64,000 nt of DNA from Streptomyces sp. S.PNR 29 (lineage in GTDB: Bacteria > Actinomycetota > Actinomycetes > Streptomycetales > Streptomycetaceae). Where the stretch lies: assembly GCF_030386795.1 (NCBI RefSeq), contig NZ_JANUQM010000001.1, positions 492,363 through 556,362 of the forward strand, written 5' to 3'. Below the pieces are notes generated by a model. That model was not told the origin of the DNA and ran no database searches. It saw nothing but the letters and a program-made list of their open reading frames with translations. Positions within the stretch are counted from its first letter, which is position 1. Every line of letters begins with the position of its first letter. Positions 1 through 8,728 of this stretch are shown one piece after another. The position numbers and the translations under genes are program-made.

Positions 1-729
1 CTGGGCGCAATCACCGACCGACCGTACTGGCTCACCGCCTCCAACCACGACGTACCTGAGCTGCACCGATACTTGCGCGGCGTGATCAAGGCCACCCCGC
101 GCGCCGCTCCCTTCTACGTCTACGCCTCCGCTGCGCCGACGCGGATCGTGTCCCCCCGCCAGCCCATCCAGCCGGTCAAGGCCCCACGCCTGCGGACCGG
201 TGACGAACTGGTCGGACCGCTGAAGCTCGCCATGCTCAAGCCGGGCCAGTTCAACGCGCTGCGCTCCCGCTACCTCAACCCGCGCATCGCGCCCGGTGCC
301 GCGAACCTCGCAGTCGCGGTCAAGGAAGGAACAGGGAAGATCCTCGGTGTCTTCGCCATGGCGCCGAGCAGCTACACGCCCGATGAGGCGTACCTCCTGT
401 CCGACTTCGCGGTGGCGCCAACGAACTATCCGCGGTTGTCGAAGCTGATCGTGCTCGCGGCCACCAGCGCGGAAGCGCAGCTGCTGTGCCAGCGGGCGTT
501 CTCCCGCAGGATCCGGGCGGTGTCCACGACGGCGTTCAGCAACAACCCGGTGTCCATGAAGTATCGCGGGCTGCTTCGGCTGACCAAGCGTGGCCCGTCA
601 CACGAGGAAGGCTGGAAGTTCCAGCTCCAGTACCAGGGGCCGATGGGCGAACACACGCTCGCCGAAGCCCTGGAGAAATGGGCGAAGCGGTGGGGCGCCC
701 GTGCCACGACGACCCAGAAGGAAGTCTGA
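1..729 (+). CDS. Mom-like phage DNA modification protein (5' end outside window)
   Basis: The reading frame is open from the first base, so the start lies to the left; 242 residues are visible. The central part (SDFAVAP..YPRLSKLIV, then TTAFSNNPVSMKYRGL) resembles the GNAT-fold Mom family of phage Mu and actinophages, which converts adenine in phage DNA to a methylcarbamoyl-type modified base and blocks host restriction. Family knowledge also links Mom homologues to ParB-like partners, and a ParB-domain gene follows after 2 bases here. It sits directly before the terminase genes, as expected of a late DNA modification gene acting before packaging. Assignment is from remembered family motifs, not a search; a general GNAT acetyltransferase is the alternative. 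Confidence 0.6.
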   Translation: MGAITDRPYWLTASNHDVPELHRYLRGVIKATPRAAPFYVYASAAPTRIVSPRQPIQPVKAPRLRTGDELVGPLKLAMLKPGQFNALRSRYLNPRIAPGAANLAVAVKEGTGKILGVFAMAPSSYTPDEAYLLSDFAVAPTNYPRLSKLIVLAATSAEAQLLCQRAFSRRIRAVSTTAFSNNPVSMKYRGLLRLTKRGPSHEEGWKFQLQYQGPMGEHTLAEALEKWAKRWGARATTTQKEV

Positions 730-731
730 CC

Positions 732-1646
732 ATGGAGGAGACGCCACAGCTCGCCCCGCCGCAGATGGTGCAGGGCGACCCACGCACACTGACGCTGCTG
801 GACGTCAACGCACGGTACCTGCCCCACGAGCAGTTCCGGCAGCTCGTCGCCAACATCAAGCGCGACGGGCATCTGACCTCGACCCCGCTGGTGTGGAGCG
901 ACCGCGACAGCGGGCGGCTGATCGTACTGTCCGGCAACCACCGCACCCTCGCGGCCATCGAGGCCGGCCTGGAGATGATCTGGTGGATGCAGATCGACGA
1001 GCCGCTCCCCCGCCAGCGGCAGATCGCCATCCAGCTCAGCCACAACGCCATCACTGGGCAGGACGATCCGGCGATCCTCAAGGAGCTGTACGAGGAACTG
1101 GAGTCGGTGGAGTGGCGCCAGTACACAGGTCTGGACGACAAGGCGTTGGACCTGCTGGAAAAGGTCGACGTCTCCAGCCTCGGCGAGGCGAACCTCGACT
1201 TCGCCAGCGTGCAGCTCATGCTCCTGCCCGACGAGTTGGAGCGTGCAGAAGCGGCATTCGACGCCGCACGCTCCACGGCCTCTGCGGATCAGCGGTGGGT
1301 AGCCGGCCTGGAGCAGTACGAGCCAGTGCTCAATGCCCTGGAGACCTCCCGGGCCGCGTACAAGATCGGCAACAGCGCGACGGCGCTCGGTGTGATCCTC
1401 ACCGTGTTCGAGCGGCACCTGGGCGAGCTGGCCGACGGCTGGTTCGACGCGGCCACCGGGGCGGCGACGCGGTCGGGGACGGCGCCGCTGGAGACTGTGT
1501 TCGGCGTGCGGGATCTGCCAGTGGAGACGGCGGCTGTCGTGCGGGCGGCCATCGACCGTATGGTGCAGGACGGCACCGTGCCCGCCGACGAGCCCTGGCG
1601 TGTCCTGGAAATCATGGCCGAGAACGCTGCTCACCCAGGCGCTTAG
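732..1646 (+). CDS. ParB-like domain protein
   Basis: A 304-residue protein. The ATG at 732 is chosen because GAAGGAAG lies just upstream and the preceding stop is only 2 bases away. The N-terminal 130 residues form a ParB/sulfiredoxin-type domain with the SGNHRTLAA box at about residues 67-75 (the G-N-H-R signature). The C-terminal half has no domain I recognise. ParB-like phage proteins are variously CTP-binding DNA clamps, nucleases, or partners of DNA-modifying enzymes. Its coupling to the Mom-like gene suggests joint action in DNA modification or targeting rather than plasmid partition, since no ParA gene is adjacent. This role is inferred. Confidence 0.65.
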   Translation: MEETPQLAPPQMVQGDPRTLTLLDVNARYLPHEQFRQLVANIKRDGHLTSTPLVWSDRDSGRLIVLSGNHRTLAAIEAGLEMIWWMQIDEPLPRQRQIAIQLSHNAITGQDDPAILKELYEELESVEWRQYTGLDDKALDLLEKVDVSSLGEANLDFASVQLMLLPDELERAEAAFDAARSTASADQRWVAGLEQYEPVLNALETSRAAYKIGNSATALGVILTVFERHLGELADGWFDAATGAATRSGTAPLETVFGVRDLPVETAAVVRAAIDRMVQDGTVPADEPWRVLEIMAENAAHPGA

Positions 1647-1729
1647 GCACCCGGTCGTGAGCAGTCGATGTGCCGCGGGGACGTCGTACGCACCCCGGGC
1701 TCGTGCTCGTACAACGGGTTTCGGGCCGC

Positions 1730-2115
1730 CTACTCCTCGTCCGCGGTGAAGGTGCTGCTGCGGTCGAGACGGCGGATGAGGCCGGCGTCTGCGAGAGCGA
1801 CGAGGTCCTGGCGGGCAGTCGCAGCCTCGGGAGGCCGATCGCGCCGTCGGCCCGGAGCCCGCGCACCTTGTACGCGGCCAGGGCACGTTTGCTGTCGCAT
1901 GCGCCGCCGCCGCTTCGCGTCATGGCGAGGAGTTGCATGGCGCGCGGCGCGTCCTTCGGCAGTACGGCCACAGCGTGGACGTCCGGCTCGGACAAGGCCA
2001 GCACGGCATGCGTGAGGGCTGTCAGGAGGTAGGCGGTTCGGTCGCCGCCTTCTGCTTCCCAGGCCGAGCGCAATGCGTCGAAGGCGGCCTGCCGCTGATC
2101 GGCGGGGTCGGTCAC
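1730..2115 (-). pseudogene. Frameshifted small protein with winged-helix-like end
   Basis: Reading from a GTG at 2115, one minus frame gives a plausible protein (TDPADQRQAAFDALRSAW at the start) up to about 1834. There the sense continues in another frame (PPEAATARQDLVALADAG) to a stop at 1730. The join behaves as a single missing base near 1830-1840; beyond it the original frame becomes low-quality Arg/Pro-rich sequence. The reconstructed product is about 127 residues, and its second half reads like a winged-helix element. It is either a decayed gene or a sequencing error. It is antisense to the late genes around it. Confidence 0.5.
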
Positions 2116-2263
2116 GCCTTATCCCTTCGCTGAGCGAGGCTGCTGTGGCCATGGTCCCGCATGGCGATTACCGGATCGCTGTTGTCTGCGTGATGGCTGT
2201 CTACCCTTGAGTTCTTGCGCAGCAGGACTGTCGGTGGCGCTGGGGGAGAAGGAAGGCTAACCG

Positions 2264-2800
2264 GTGGTTGACCGGGGCGTCGCCGATCCCTGGGAGCGGC
2301 AGAGCGGGGAGTCGGTCCAGGCGTTCGAGGCGTTCGCCGTGTACCGCGATCTCGGCCCGGCGCGGAGTGTCACGAAGGTGGCACGGGAGTTGGATAAATC
2401 CCGCGCGCTGGTGGGCCGGTGGTCGCGGCAGTTCGCATGGGTTGTGCGGGCGACGGCGTACGACCGGGAGCAAGACCGGCTATTCCTTGCTGAGCAGGCG
2501 CAGGCGCGGCGTGACATCGCCCGGAGGCATGCGAAGTTGGCGCAGGCCGTGCAGAGCAAGGCAGTGGCCCGGCTCCAGGCGCTTGACCCGCGGGAGCTGT
2601 CGCCGTCGGAGCTGCTGCGATATATCCAGGTCGCTGCGGAGATCGAACGCAGGGCTGTAGGCGAGGCGCCGGCGGTCGGGACGGTCGAGGAGCGGGACCA
2701 GGGCGCGGACGTGGCTTCGCTGTCGGACGAGGAACGCCGAGCCCGGATGGACCAGCTACGCAAGGAGCTGGAGCGTCGGCTGGTGGAGGGCGCGCAGTGA
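2264..2800 (+). CDS. terS: Terminase small subunit
   Basis: A 178-residue protein that should bind the packaging site and hand DNA to the large subunit. It starts at GTG 2264 behind GAAGGAAGG. The N-terminal third looks like a helix-turn-helix of the small-terminase kind (GPARSVTKVARELDKSRALV, then a WSRQF recognition segment). A central helical part for oligomerisation and an acidic/basic C-terminal tail (SDEERRARMDQLRKELERRL) follow. The stop overlaps the terL start by 4 bases (GTGA), the usual coupling. Identity rests on position and HTH content; small terminases are poorly conserved. Confidence 0.75.
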   Translation: MVDRGVADPWERQSGESVQAFEAFAVYRDLGPARSVTKVARELDKSRALVGRWSRQFAWVVRATAYDREQDRLFLAEQAQARRDIARRHAKLAQAVQSKAVARLQALDPRELSPSELLRYIQVAAEIERRAVGEAPAVGTVEERDQGADVASLSDEERRARMDQLRKELERRLVEGAQ

Positions 2801-4290
2801 TCCGGGGGCGGGCCAAGCGCCGGATGATCGAGGACTTCGCAGACCCGTCGGTGATGAGCGATGAGCAGCTGAAGGCCGAGATACGAGAGTTGATCCGGGC
2901 CGATGAGCTGTCAGCACGGCGGTGGGCATGCGAAGTCCCGGACTGTGATGGGCTGCCCCATGAGGGATGGCTGCACCACCATGCGCGTGCGTCGCAACGG
3001 CAGCCGTCGTGGCTGTGGACGGTGTGGATGCTGCTCACCGGCCGCGGATGGGGCAAGTCGCGGACGGCGGCGGAGACGGTGCGGGAGTGGGCGCAGGCGC
3101 CGGGGTTGCAGATCGCGGTGGTCGCGAAGAACGCGACGCTGGTGCGGGATATCTGCTTCGAGTCCCCCAAGTCGGGGCTGTTGTCGGTGTTCCCGCCGGA
3201 GGAGGTCGCGAAGTACAACTCGTCGCTCGGTGACACGGTGCTCAAGCTGAAGAACGGCACGCTGATCCGTGGGTTTGGTGCGGAGACGCCGGACAACCTG
3301 CGTGGCTGGGCCTTCGACAAGGCGTGGTGCGACGAGTATGCGGCCTGGTCACGGCATACCGCGCAAGAGGTCTACGACATGCTGTGGTTTTGCCTGCGCG
3401 AGGCAGACACCCCGCAGGTCGTGATCTCGACGACGCCGAAGCCGCTCCCCCATGTGAAGCGGCTGGTGGAGCGCGGCCGTGCGCAGGAGAAGCAGTATCG
3501 GGAGGGCGGGGAGGCGCCGCGGGTGGTGCTCACGCGCGGGCACATGCGGGAGAACGACGCCAACCTGTCTCCGGCGGCGAGGGCGGAGCTGGAGGAGGAG
3601 TACGCCGGCACCCGGCTGGGGCGGCAGGAGCTGTCCGGCGAGCTACTCGAGGACGTCGAGGGCGCGCTGTGGAAGGGCTGGATGCTGGAGGTCGAGGGCT
3701 TCCGGCCCCGCCCCGAACATCTGCCGGACCTTCAGCGCGTAGTGGTCTCCGTCGATCCGGCCACGAAGTCGCACCAGAACGCGGACATGACCGCGTTCAC
3801 CGTGGCGGGGCGCGGCTTCCCGGTCGAGACGATGTTCGGAGACGGCCGTCCCCGCGGGTACCTGCTGCACTGCGAGCAGGACCGGTACACGCCGACGCAG
3901 GCGATGAAGCGGGCCGCCGAGCTGTACCACGAGCACCGCGCCGACTGCGTGGTCATCGAGGCGAACAATGGCGGCGACTACCTGCCCGCGCTGCTGGAGC
4001 AGGTGGACCCCACGGTCAACTGGCGGATCGTTCATGCTACGCGCGGGAAGCGGGCGCGGGCGGCTCCGGCGGCGCAGTTGTACGAACAGGCGCGGGTCTC
4101 GCATGTCGGTCCCGCTCGGCGGTTCGCGGAGCTGGAGGAGCAGATGACGACGTTCGTTGGCCAGGGGGAGACAGAGGACTCGCCGGACCTGCTGGACTCG
4201 GCGGTGTGGGCGCTGTGGGACCTGTTCCTCGACCCGACGATGCCGCCCCCACGCGGCGGAGATGACCAACGTCTGTCAGGTCGCCGTTAG
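2797..4290 (+). CDS. terL: Terminase large subunit
   Basis: A 497-residue packaging motor and nuclease. The ATPase domain has a Walker A GRGWGKS at residues 82-88, a Walker B ending in CDE at 178-180 and a coupling motif STTP at 211-214. The C-terminal RNase H-like nuclease shows the expected acidic residues: D320 in VVVSVDP, E388 in CVVIEANN and D467 in SPDLLD. Length and motif order are normal for a complete enzyme, and translation is coupled to terS. A strong hairpin follows immediately, so terL ends this transcription unit. Confidence 0.95.
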   Translation: MIRGRAKRRMIEDFADPSVMSDEQLKAEIRELIRADELSARRWACEVPDCDGLPHEGWLHHHARASQRQPSWLWTVWMLLTGRGWGKSRTAAETVREWAQAPGLQIAVVAKNATLVRDICFESPKSGLLSVFPPEEVAKYNSSLGDTVLKLKNGTLIRGFGAETPDNLRGWAFDKAWCDEYAAWSRHTAQEVYDMLWFCLREADTPQVVISTTPKPLPHVKRLVERGRAQEKQYREGGEAPRVVLTRGHMRENDANLSPAARAELEEEYAGTRLGRQELSGELLEDVEGALWKGWMLEVEGFRPRPEHLPDLQRVVVSVDPATKSHQNADMTAFTVAGRGFPVETMFGDGRPRGYLLHCEQDRYTPTQAMKRAAELYHEHRADCVVIEANNGGDYLPALLEQVDPTVNWRIVHATRGKRARAAPAAQLYEQARVSHVGPARRFAELEEQMTTFVGQGETEDSPDLLDSAVWALWDLFLDPTMPPPRGGDDQRLSGRR

Positions 4291-4317
4291 CAGTCCTCCT
4301 TGTGGAGGGCTGCTAAC
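4286..4317. terminator. Bidirectional terminator after terL
   Basis: A 14-bp inverted repeat with one mismatch (GTTAGCAG-T-CCTCC, loop TTGT, GGAGG-G-CTGCTAAC) overlaps the stop codons of terL and of the convergent minus-strand gene. It can serve both directions. Confidence 0.75.
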
Positions 4318-4843
4318 CATGCAGGTCTTTGCGTGCCACGTCGATGAAGTGCTTCTTGGCCTCCTCGACAGCGTTGCGCGCGTTCTCCATCCCGTTCAAG
4401 AGCACTGCCGCTTCGGGTGCTTGGCGGCCTGCGGCTCGTTCCCGAGCGGCATCAGTGATCCGGAGAGCAGCGGTCATCACGCCGACGAATTTGCCGATGA
4501 CCTGCTCACCAGCAGCAGCGACTTCGGGTGTCGCCTCCATGAGGAGGAGGCCGAGAGCCTGGCCGAGAGTTTCCTCCATCTCGTCCACCATTGCCGATGA
4601 CGCGCCGGGATCTGGTGGGCTGAACGGGTTGTAGGTGCGCCTCATGCGCACAGACAAAGTCGTGATGGCTGCCAGGAACGCCGAGTAGGTATCTCGACGT
4701 ACGGAGTAGCGCCACTGATCCAGCTGTGCCGAGGCGGCTTCTCTGGTCTGTCGCAAGGTTGCCGCTCGCGTGAGAAGGCCGACGCCGACTGCCCCGGCCA
4801 GTCCAACAACGGCGCCCACGACGCCAGCTATGCCCTGGCCCAT
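4313..4843 (-). CDS. Membrane-anchored protein of unknown function (moron candidate)
   Basis: A 176-residue protein. The ATG at 4843 is preferred (MGQGIAGVVGAV) because a GGGAAG ribosome site precedes it. Residues 3-25 are a hydrophobic Gly/Ala/Val segment, a likely signal anchor, followed by a soluble helical domain rich in Ala, Glu and Arg. I do not recognise the family. It lies on the opposite strand between terL and portal and has its own upstream gap and terminator, the typical layout of a phage moron expressed from the prophage. A role at the lysogen envelope, such as superinfection exclusion, is only a guess. Confidence 0.65.
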   Translation of the reverse strand: MGQGIAGVVGAVVGLAGAVGVGLLTRAATLRQTREAASAQLDQWRYSVRRDTYSAFLAAITTLSVRMRRTYNPFSPPDPGASSAMVDEMEETLGQALGLLLMEATPEVAAAGEQVIGKFVGVMTAALRITDAARERAAGRQAPEAAVLLNGMENARNAVEEAKKHFIDVARKDLHG

Positions 4844-4923
4844 GTGATGATCTTCCCGTACTGAGGCGTTTGGACAGGCGGATATCCTCATTACTTGGCG
4901 CGGGGCCGACACCTGGAGCGAGT

Positions 4924-6624
4924 GTGGGCCTGCGCCAATTCCTGATCGATGCCTGGTCGTGGCTGAACTACAAGCCGGTGATGGCCGATGCTGGGCGTCC
5001 CGGCAGCCGCGCGTTTCCGGAGCTGGTCAAGACGTGGGTGCCTCCGCAGGAGCTACGGCGGCTGGCCGCGTACAAGGTGCTGGCGGCCTACGACAACAAC
5101 CAGGCCGGGCAGCTCGCGGCAGCTGGGGGCGACGAAGGCGCGCTGGAGCGGCGGGAGCTGGGCGACGCGGCGAACCTGGTGGACACCGCGCTCGGCTACC
5201 TCCTCGGTTCGGAGCAGAAGGTCACGGTCGAGGGTGCGGAGCACGCCGATGCGGAGACGCCGACGCCTGGTGCAGCGGAGGCCGCCGCGGTCCAGGACCG
5301 GTTGCGGAAGTGGGCGGACAAGGAGCTGCTGACCTTCCGAGTCCAGCAGGCCGAGCGGGCGGCGGTACTGCTCGGGGACAGTGTGATGGTGCTGGCGTGG
5401 AACCCGGAGAAGCAGCGGCCGACGCTGCGGGTCTACGATCCGGGGTTCTTCTTCCCGCAGTGGGACGACGAAGACGAGGACTTCCCCCGCCGGGTGCATC
5501 TGGCGTGGGAGCTGCCGGCGGACGACGACGCCGGGCTGAGGGCCAGGGTGCGTCGGGTGACGTACGAGCTGGGCCCGATCTCCGAGGATGGCGAGCCCGG
5601 CGACGACGGTGTTGCGACTGGTGGGCGGCAGTACCCGTGGGAGCCGGGCCGGACCTCCAACGTGACGTGCTACCTCACGGACGCCGAATGGCTGCTGGAG
5701 GACCTGAAGAACGGCGAGACGCTGGACCGGCTACCGATGGACAAGGCGAGCTTCCGGGTGCGGCCGGACGGCACGGAGCTGAACCGGCTGGATCTGATGA
5801 TCGACTTCGTGCCGGTGGTGCACATCGCGAACACGATCCCGGACGGCGGGGAGCACTGGGGGCGCTCGATTCTGGCACGGGTCTTGCAGGCGCTCGACGA
5901 GCTCGCGGCCACCGACTCGGACAGCTCGGCGGCCTCAGCGACGACGGGCACGCCGATCATCGGGCTGGCGGGGGCGCGGCTGCCGGTGGATCGGGCAACG
6001 GGCAAGCCGCAGGAGCTTCAGGTGAAGGCCGGTGCGGTGTGGCAGCTCGGTGAGACGGGGCGGATGGATGCCCTGGACACGTCGCCGCAGTTGGCCGAAC
6101 TGCGGGCCCGAGTGGATCACCTGCTGGAGCGGATCGCGGCGAACAGCCGGGTGACAGCAGCTGGGCTCGGGACGCTGGAGGCCACGGAGGTGCCGTCGGG
6201 GTACGCGCTGAAGCTGGCCCTGGGGCCGCTGGATGCGCTGATCGGGATGATGCGATTGGCGCGGGAGCACAAGTACCGGCTGCTGTTCAAGATGGTGCAG
6301 CGGCTGTACCAGGCCGGGCGGGCGGAGGGCTGGACCGCTGGGGAGACGCTGCCAGCGCGGCTGGCGTGGGCGCCGCACACGCCGACGGACCGAGGCGCGG
6401 TTCTGGAAGAGGTCGTCAAGGCCTACGGGGCAGGGGTGCTGTCGCTGGAGACGGCGGTGGCGATGCTCGTGGAGGCCGGATATCCGATCGAGGACGCGTC
6501 GCAGGAGGTGGCGAGGATCCGAGCAAAGGCAGAGCAGGTTGCCGCGATGCGGATCGCGGAGGGCGCTGCTCGACGCGAGCGTGGCGACGACCAGGACCGC
6601 GACGATACCCAAACAGCGGCCTAA
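4924..6624 (+). CDS. Portal protein
   Basis: A 566-residue portal that forms the dodecameric ring through which DNA enters and leaves the head. I choose GTG 4924 (VGLRQFLIDAWSWLNY) because TGGAGCGA lies about 4-10 bases upstream; an in-frame TTG at 4870 is an alternative. Typical portal features are present: an N-terminal membrane/clip region, a long alpha/beta body with many acidic loops (DDEDEDFPRRVHLAWEL), and a stem/wing helical part near residues 400-500. The charged C-terminus (RRERGDDQDRDD) is disordered. Position after terL supports the call. Confidence 0.85.
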   Translation: MGLRQFLIDAWSWLNYKPVMADAGRPGSRAFPELVKTWVPPQELRRLAAYKVLAAYDNNQAGQLAAAGGDEGALERRELGDAANLVDTALGYLLGSEQKVTVEGAEHADAETPTPGAAEAAAVQDRLRKWADKELLTFRVQQAERAAVLLGDSVMVLAWNPEKQRPTLRVYDPGFFFPQWDDEDEDFPRRVHLAWELPADDDAGLRARVRRVTYELGPISEDGEPGDDGVATGGRQYPWEPGRTSNVTCYLTDAEWLLEDLKNGETLDRLPMDKASFRVRPDGTELNRLDLMIDFVPVVHIANTIPDGGEHWGRSILARVLQALDELAATDSDSSAASATTGTPIIGLAGARLPVDRATGKPQELQVKAGAVWQLGETGRMDALDTSPQLAELRARVDHLLERIAANSRVTAAGLGTLEATEVPSGYALKLALGPLDALIGMMRLAREHKYRLLFKMVQRLYQAGRAEGWTAGETLPARLAWAPHTPTDRGAVLEEVVKAYGAGVLSLETAVAMLVEAGYPIEDASQEVARIRAKAEQVAAMRIAEGAARRERGDDQDRDDTQTAA

Positions 6625-7081
6625 CACCGTGGGCGTCTCAGAGCGAGACGGCGACCGGCCGAGGGGGGCCACGTCGAGATGGACGTGAAGAAGGCCGTCC
6701 GGCACTCCGCGCCGGCAGAGGACGCGGCGTAACGATCAAGCGGAGATCCCCGGCTGTCCGTTCCGTCTCCATGGGCGCCCGCCACACGACGGACGGCTCA
6801 TCCTCACGCCCGCAAGGTGATCATCATTGCTTAATTCTTTTTATGCATGTACGGAGGATCACCCCCGCGTCGGGGAAGAGCGGGCTTGCTGATTAGGGCC
6901 ATTGTTGTGGTGATGACGCTTAAAGCCCTACGAGCAGCCTCGCGGATCGTCTACGCTTTCGGTACCCGCCTAGTCATAAGAGTCAGTTGCGCTGCCAAGC
7001 GACTGGCCGAGATGGGGCCGACCGCCAACGGCCCGACCACGCTGTCCAGGACATGAGTAAACCGTGCTCGGCGCACACAGC

Positions 7082-7113
7082 GGAGCCCTGCTCCGCTAGC
7101 GGAGCAGGGCTCC
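7082..7113. terminator. Perfect 32-bp palindrome, probable terminator
   Basis: GGAGCCCTGCTCCGC and its exact reverse complement are separated by only TA. Its position between an opposite-strand small gene and the portal side suggests a transcription stop, though no U-tract follows. Confidence 0.5.
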
Positions 7114-7135
7114 CTGGGGAGCGGCCTACCAGCGG

Positions 7136-7172
7136 CTGGCGACCACGGCGGCGCGAACGCCGTGGTCGCCAG
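7136..7172 (-). terminator. Terminator of the 38-aa gene
   Basis: Perfect 15-bp stems (CTGGCGACCACGGCG and its complement) with a 7-base loop start directly after the stop codon of the small minus-strand gene at 7173. Confidence 0.65.
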
Positions 7173-7289
7173 CTACAACAGCGCGTCCAACACCTTGGCC
7201 GCCATCGCTGAAGTGATCGATCCAACAATGATCAGGGCCAGTTCGCGTCGTCCGAGCTTGTCGACCAGCTTCCCTAAGTGCCGTCGCAT
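7173..7289 (-). CDS. 38-aa predicted membrane microprotein
   Basis: A short reading frame from ATG 7289 to TAG 7173. It has a very good ribosome site (GTGGAGG, about 6 bases before the ATG) and a perfect hairpin right after the stop, so it looks like a self-contained expressed unit. The product has a basic N-terminus (MRRHLGKLVDKLGRR) followed by one hydrophobic helix (ELALIIVGSITSAMAAKVL), so a single-pass membrane peptide is expected with the N-terminus inside. I do not recognise it. It lies on the strand opposite to the late genes, like a moron or a prophage-stage small protein. Confidence 0.55.
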   Translation of the reverse strand: MRRHLGKLVDKLGRRELALIIVGSITSAMAAKVLDALL

Positions 7290-7498
7290 GGGCTACCTCC
7301 ACTGAATCGCCCCGGACCCGGCGTCCGGGAACGTGGGTGGCGGAGGGCGCGGCATGCCGTGGCACATGGTCAGATTACGCGCAGAGCACCCGGCGGGTGG
7401 CCGGTTCGGGAATCGAGCATGGCAAATCGGTCTCCATCTGGCGCCGCCGAGCTGGCTACACTGATCGTCGGCGCGGGGGCGCGCTCTGGAGGAGATGT

Positions 7499-8194
7499 AT
7501 GGAACGGCCCCTGCCGCCTCACCGTCCCGTCGGCTTTCGCCGTGACGGGCGGCCGATCTACCCGATTCTCGGGGCCTCTTCGGAGGACGAGACGAACGAC
7601 CAGCTCGACGACACGGCCGAGGCCGGCCAGGAGCAGCAGGTCACGGTCTCCCAGGAGCGGTTGGGCAAGATGCTCACCCGGGAGAAGGCGCAGGGCGAAC
7701 GCGCCGCGATCAAGAGGCTGCTGACGACCCTGGGATTCGACTCCTCCAAGTCCTTGACCGAGTTCGTGACCGCGCAGCGGGAGGCCGAGCAGGCTGCCCT
7801 GTCGGAGGTGGAGCGCCGGGAACAGGCAGCTGCGGAACGGGAGTTGCAGGCAGCGCGACGTGAGGAGCTGGCCGCGGAGCGGGAGCGGGCGGCGATGCGC
7901 CGCGCAGCCCTGGTGGCGCTCGGTGCGTCAGGTGAGGACCTGACGGACGCGGAGCGCCTGCTGGCCACCGAGGATGACGCCGACGAGGCCCAGATCCAGG
8001 CCGCAGCGGAGGCACTGCGTGATCGGCGGCCGGAGCTGTTCGGCGAGGCGCGAACTCCGGTGCCGGCGGCTCCGGCCGGGGCCCCGGCCGGGCGTGGCCC
8101 GGTACGGACCACGTCGCAGGCGAAGCCAGGCGGAGCCGGGCTGGAGATGGCTCGTCGCCGCGGCCTCATAGCGGAGTTCAGCGACGCTCGCTGA
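7499..8194 (+). CDS. Capsid scaffolding protein
   Basis: A 231-residue protein starting at ATG 7499 behind GGAGGAG. The N-terminus (MERPLPPHRPVGFRRDGRP) is of a type common in actinophage scaffolds. The middle is almost wholly charged helix (Glu/Arg/Ala-rich, about residues 55-170) predicted as coiled coil. The C-terminus is a Pro/Ala linker plus a basic tail that should bind the capsid protein. No protease domain is visible. The place between portal and decoration/capsid genes fits a scaffold that shapes the prohead and is then lost. Confidence 0.75.
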   Translation: MERPLPPHRPVGFRRDGRPIYPILGASSEDETNDQLDDTAEAGQEQQVTVSQERLGKMLTREKAQGERAAIKRLLTTLGFDSSKSLTEFVTAQREAEQAALSEVERREQAAAERELQAARREELAAERERAAMRRAALVALGASGEDLTDAERLLATEDDADEAQIQAAAEALRDRRPELFGEARTPVPAAPAGAPAGRGPVRTTSQAKPGGAGLEMARRRGLIAEFSDAR

Positions 8195-8296
8195 GCTGGC
8201 AAGAGCAGTGGGGACCACGCCCCCTCGACTTCGTGGACGGCACTGCCCCCACGGGCGGTGTGCGGAAGCTGACCGCATCGTCCATGGAGACAGATC

Positions 8297-8713
8297 ATGA
8301 CCATTCAGCCCGTGTCGACGTCGGAGCGCCTGACCGCCAACCGTGAGTGGCTGGCCGCTCTGCACGGCACCGACTCGACCGACACGATCACCCTCGACCT
8401 GCCCCTGTTCGCCGAAGGCGTCCACTACCAGTGCGGGGACGGTTGCGAGCCGTACGGCCGAGTCTTCTCCGGCGTGCCGGTCGGCAAGGTCGCCGAGTCG
8501 GGCCTGTACGGGCCGTACGACCCGGAGGCGCAGTGCGGGCGCCAGGTGCTGCGCGGCTTCGTGTTCGCCGAGGCGCCGTTCGCGCCGGGGCAGACGCGGG
8601 TGCCGGCGGCGCTGCTGTGGCACGGCACGGTGAAGGCGTCGAAGGTCCCAGGTGGCATCGACGTGTCGCAGCTGGCGTGGCACCCGCGGGCCGCACTGGT
8701 CCGCTTCGTGTGA
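8297..8713 (+). CDS. Head decoration protein (lambda gpD-like)
   Basis: A 138-residue protein just upstream of the major capsid gene, starting at ATG 8297. The beta-rich sequence with the pattern YGRVFSGVPVGKVAESGLYGPYDP and later GFVFAEAPF is typical of the D-type decoration proteins that cap capsid threefold axes and stabilise the head after expansion. Size and the D-then-E gene order match lambda-like heads. Confidence 0.7.
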   Translation: MTIQPVSTSERLTANREWLAALHGTDSTDTITLDLPLFAEGVHYQCGDGCEPYGRVFSGVPVGKVAESGLYGPYDPEAQCGRQVLRGFVFAEAPFAPGQTRVPAALLWHGTVKASKVPGGIDVSQLAWHPRAALVRFV

Positions 8714-8728
8714 GCGGGGGCCTGAGCT

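Larger units (their letters stand above)
6625..7172. other. Long gap between portal and scaffold with two hairpins
   Basis: No convincing plus-strand gene is visible here, although a head morphogenesis (MuF) or protease gene often sits at this place in siphovirus genomes. A possible 69-residue reading frame (6847-7056) has no good support. Two perfect inverted repeats lie near the right end: 7082-7113 and 7136-7172. Confidence 0.5.

Noticed and set aside
6847..7056. 69-codon plus-strand frame between portal and scaffold
   Set aside because: No domain, odd Pro/Arg-rich start and no supporting context; not called as a gene.
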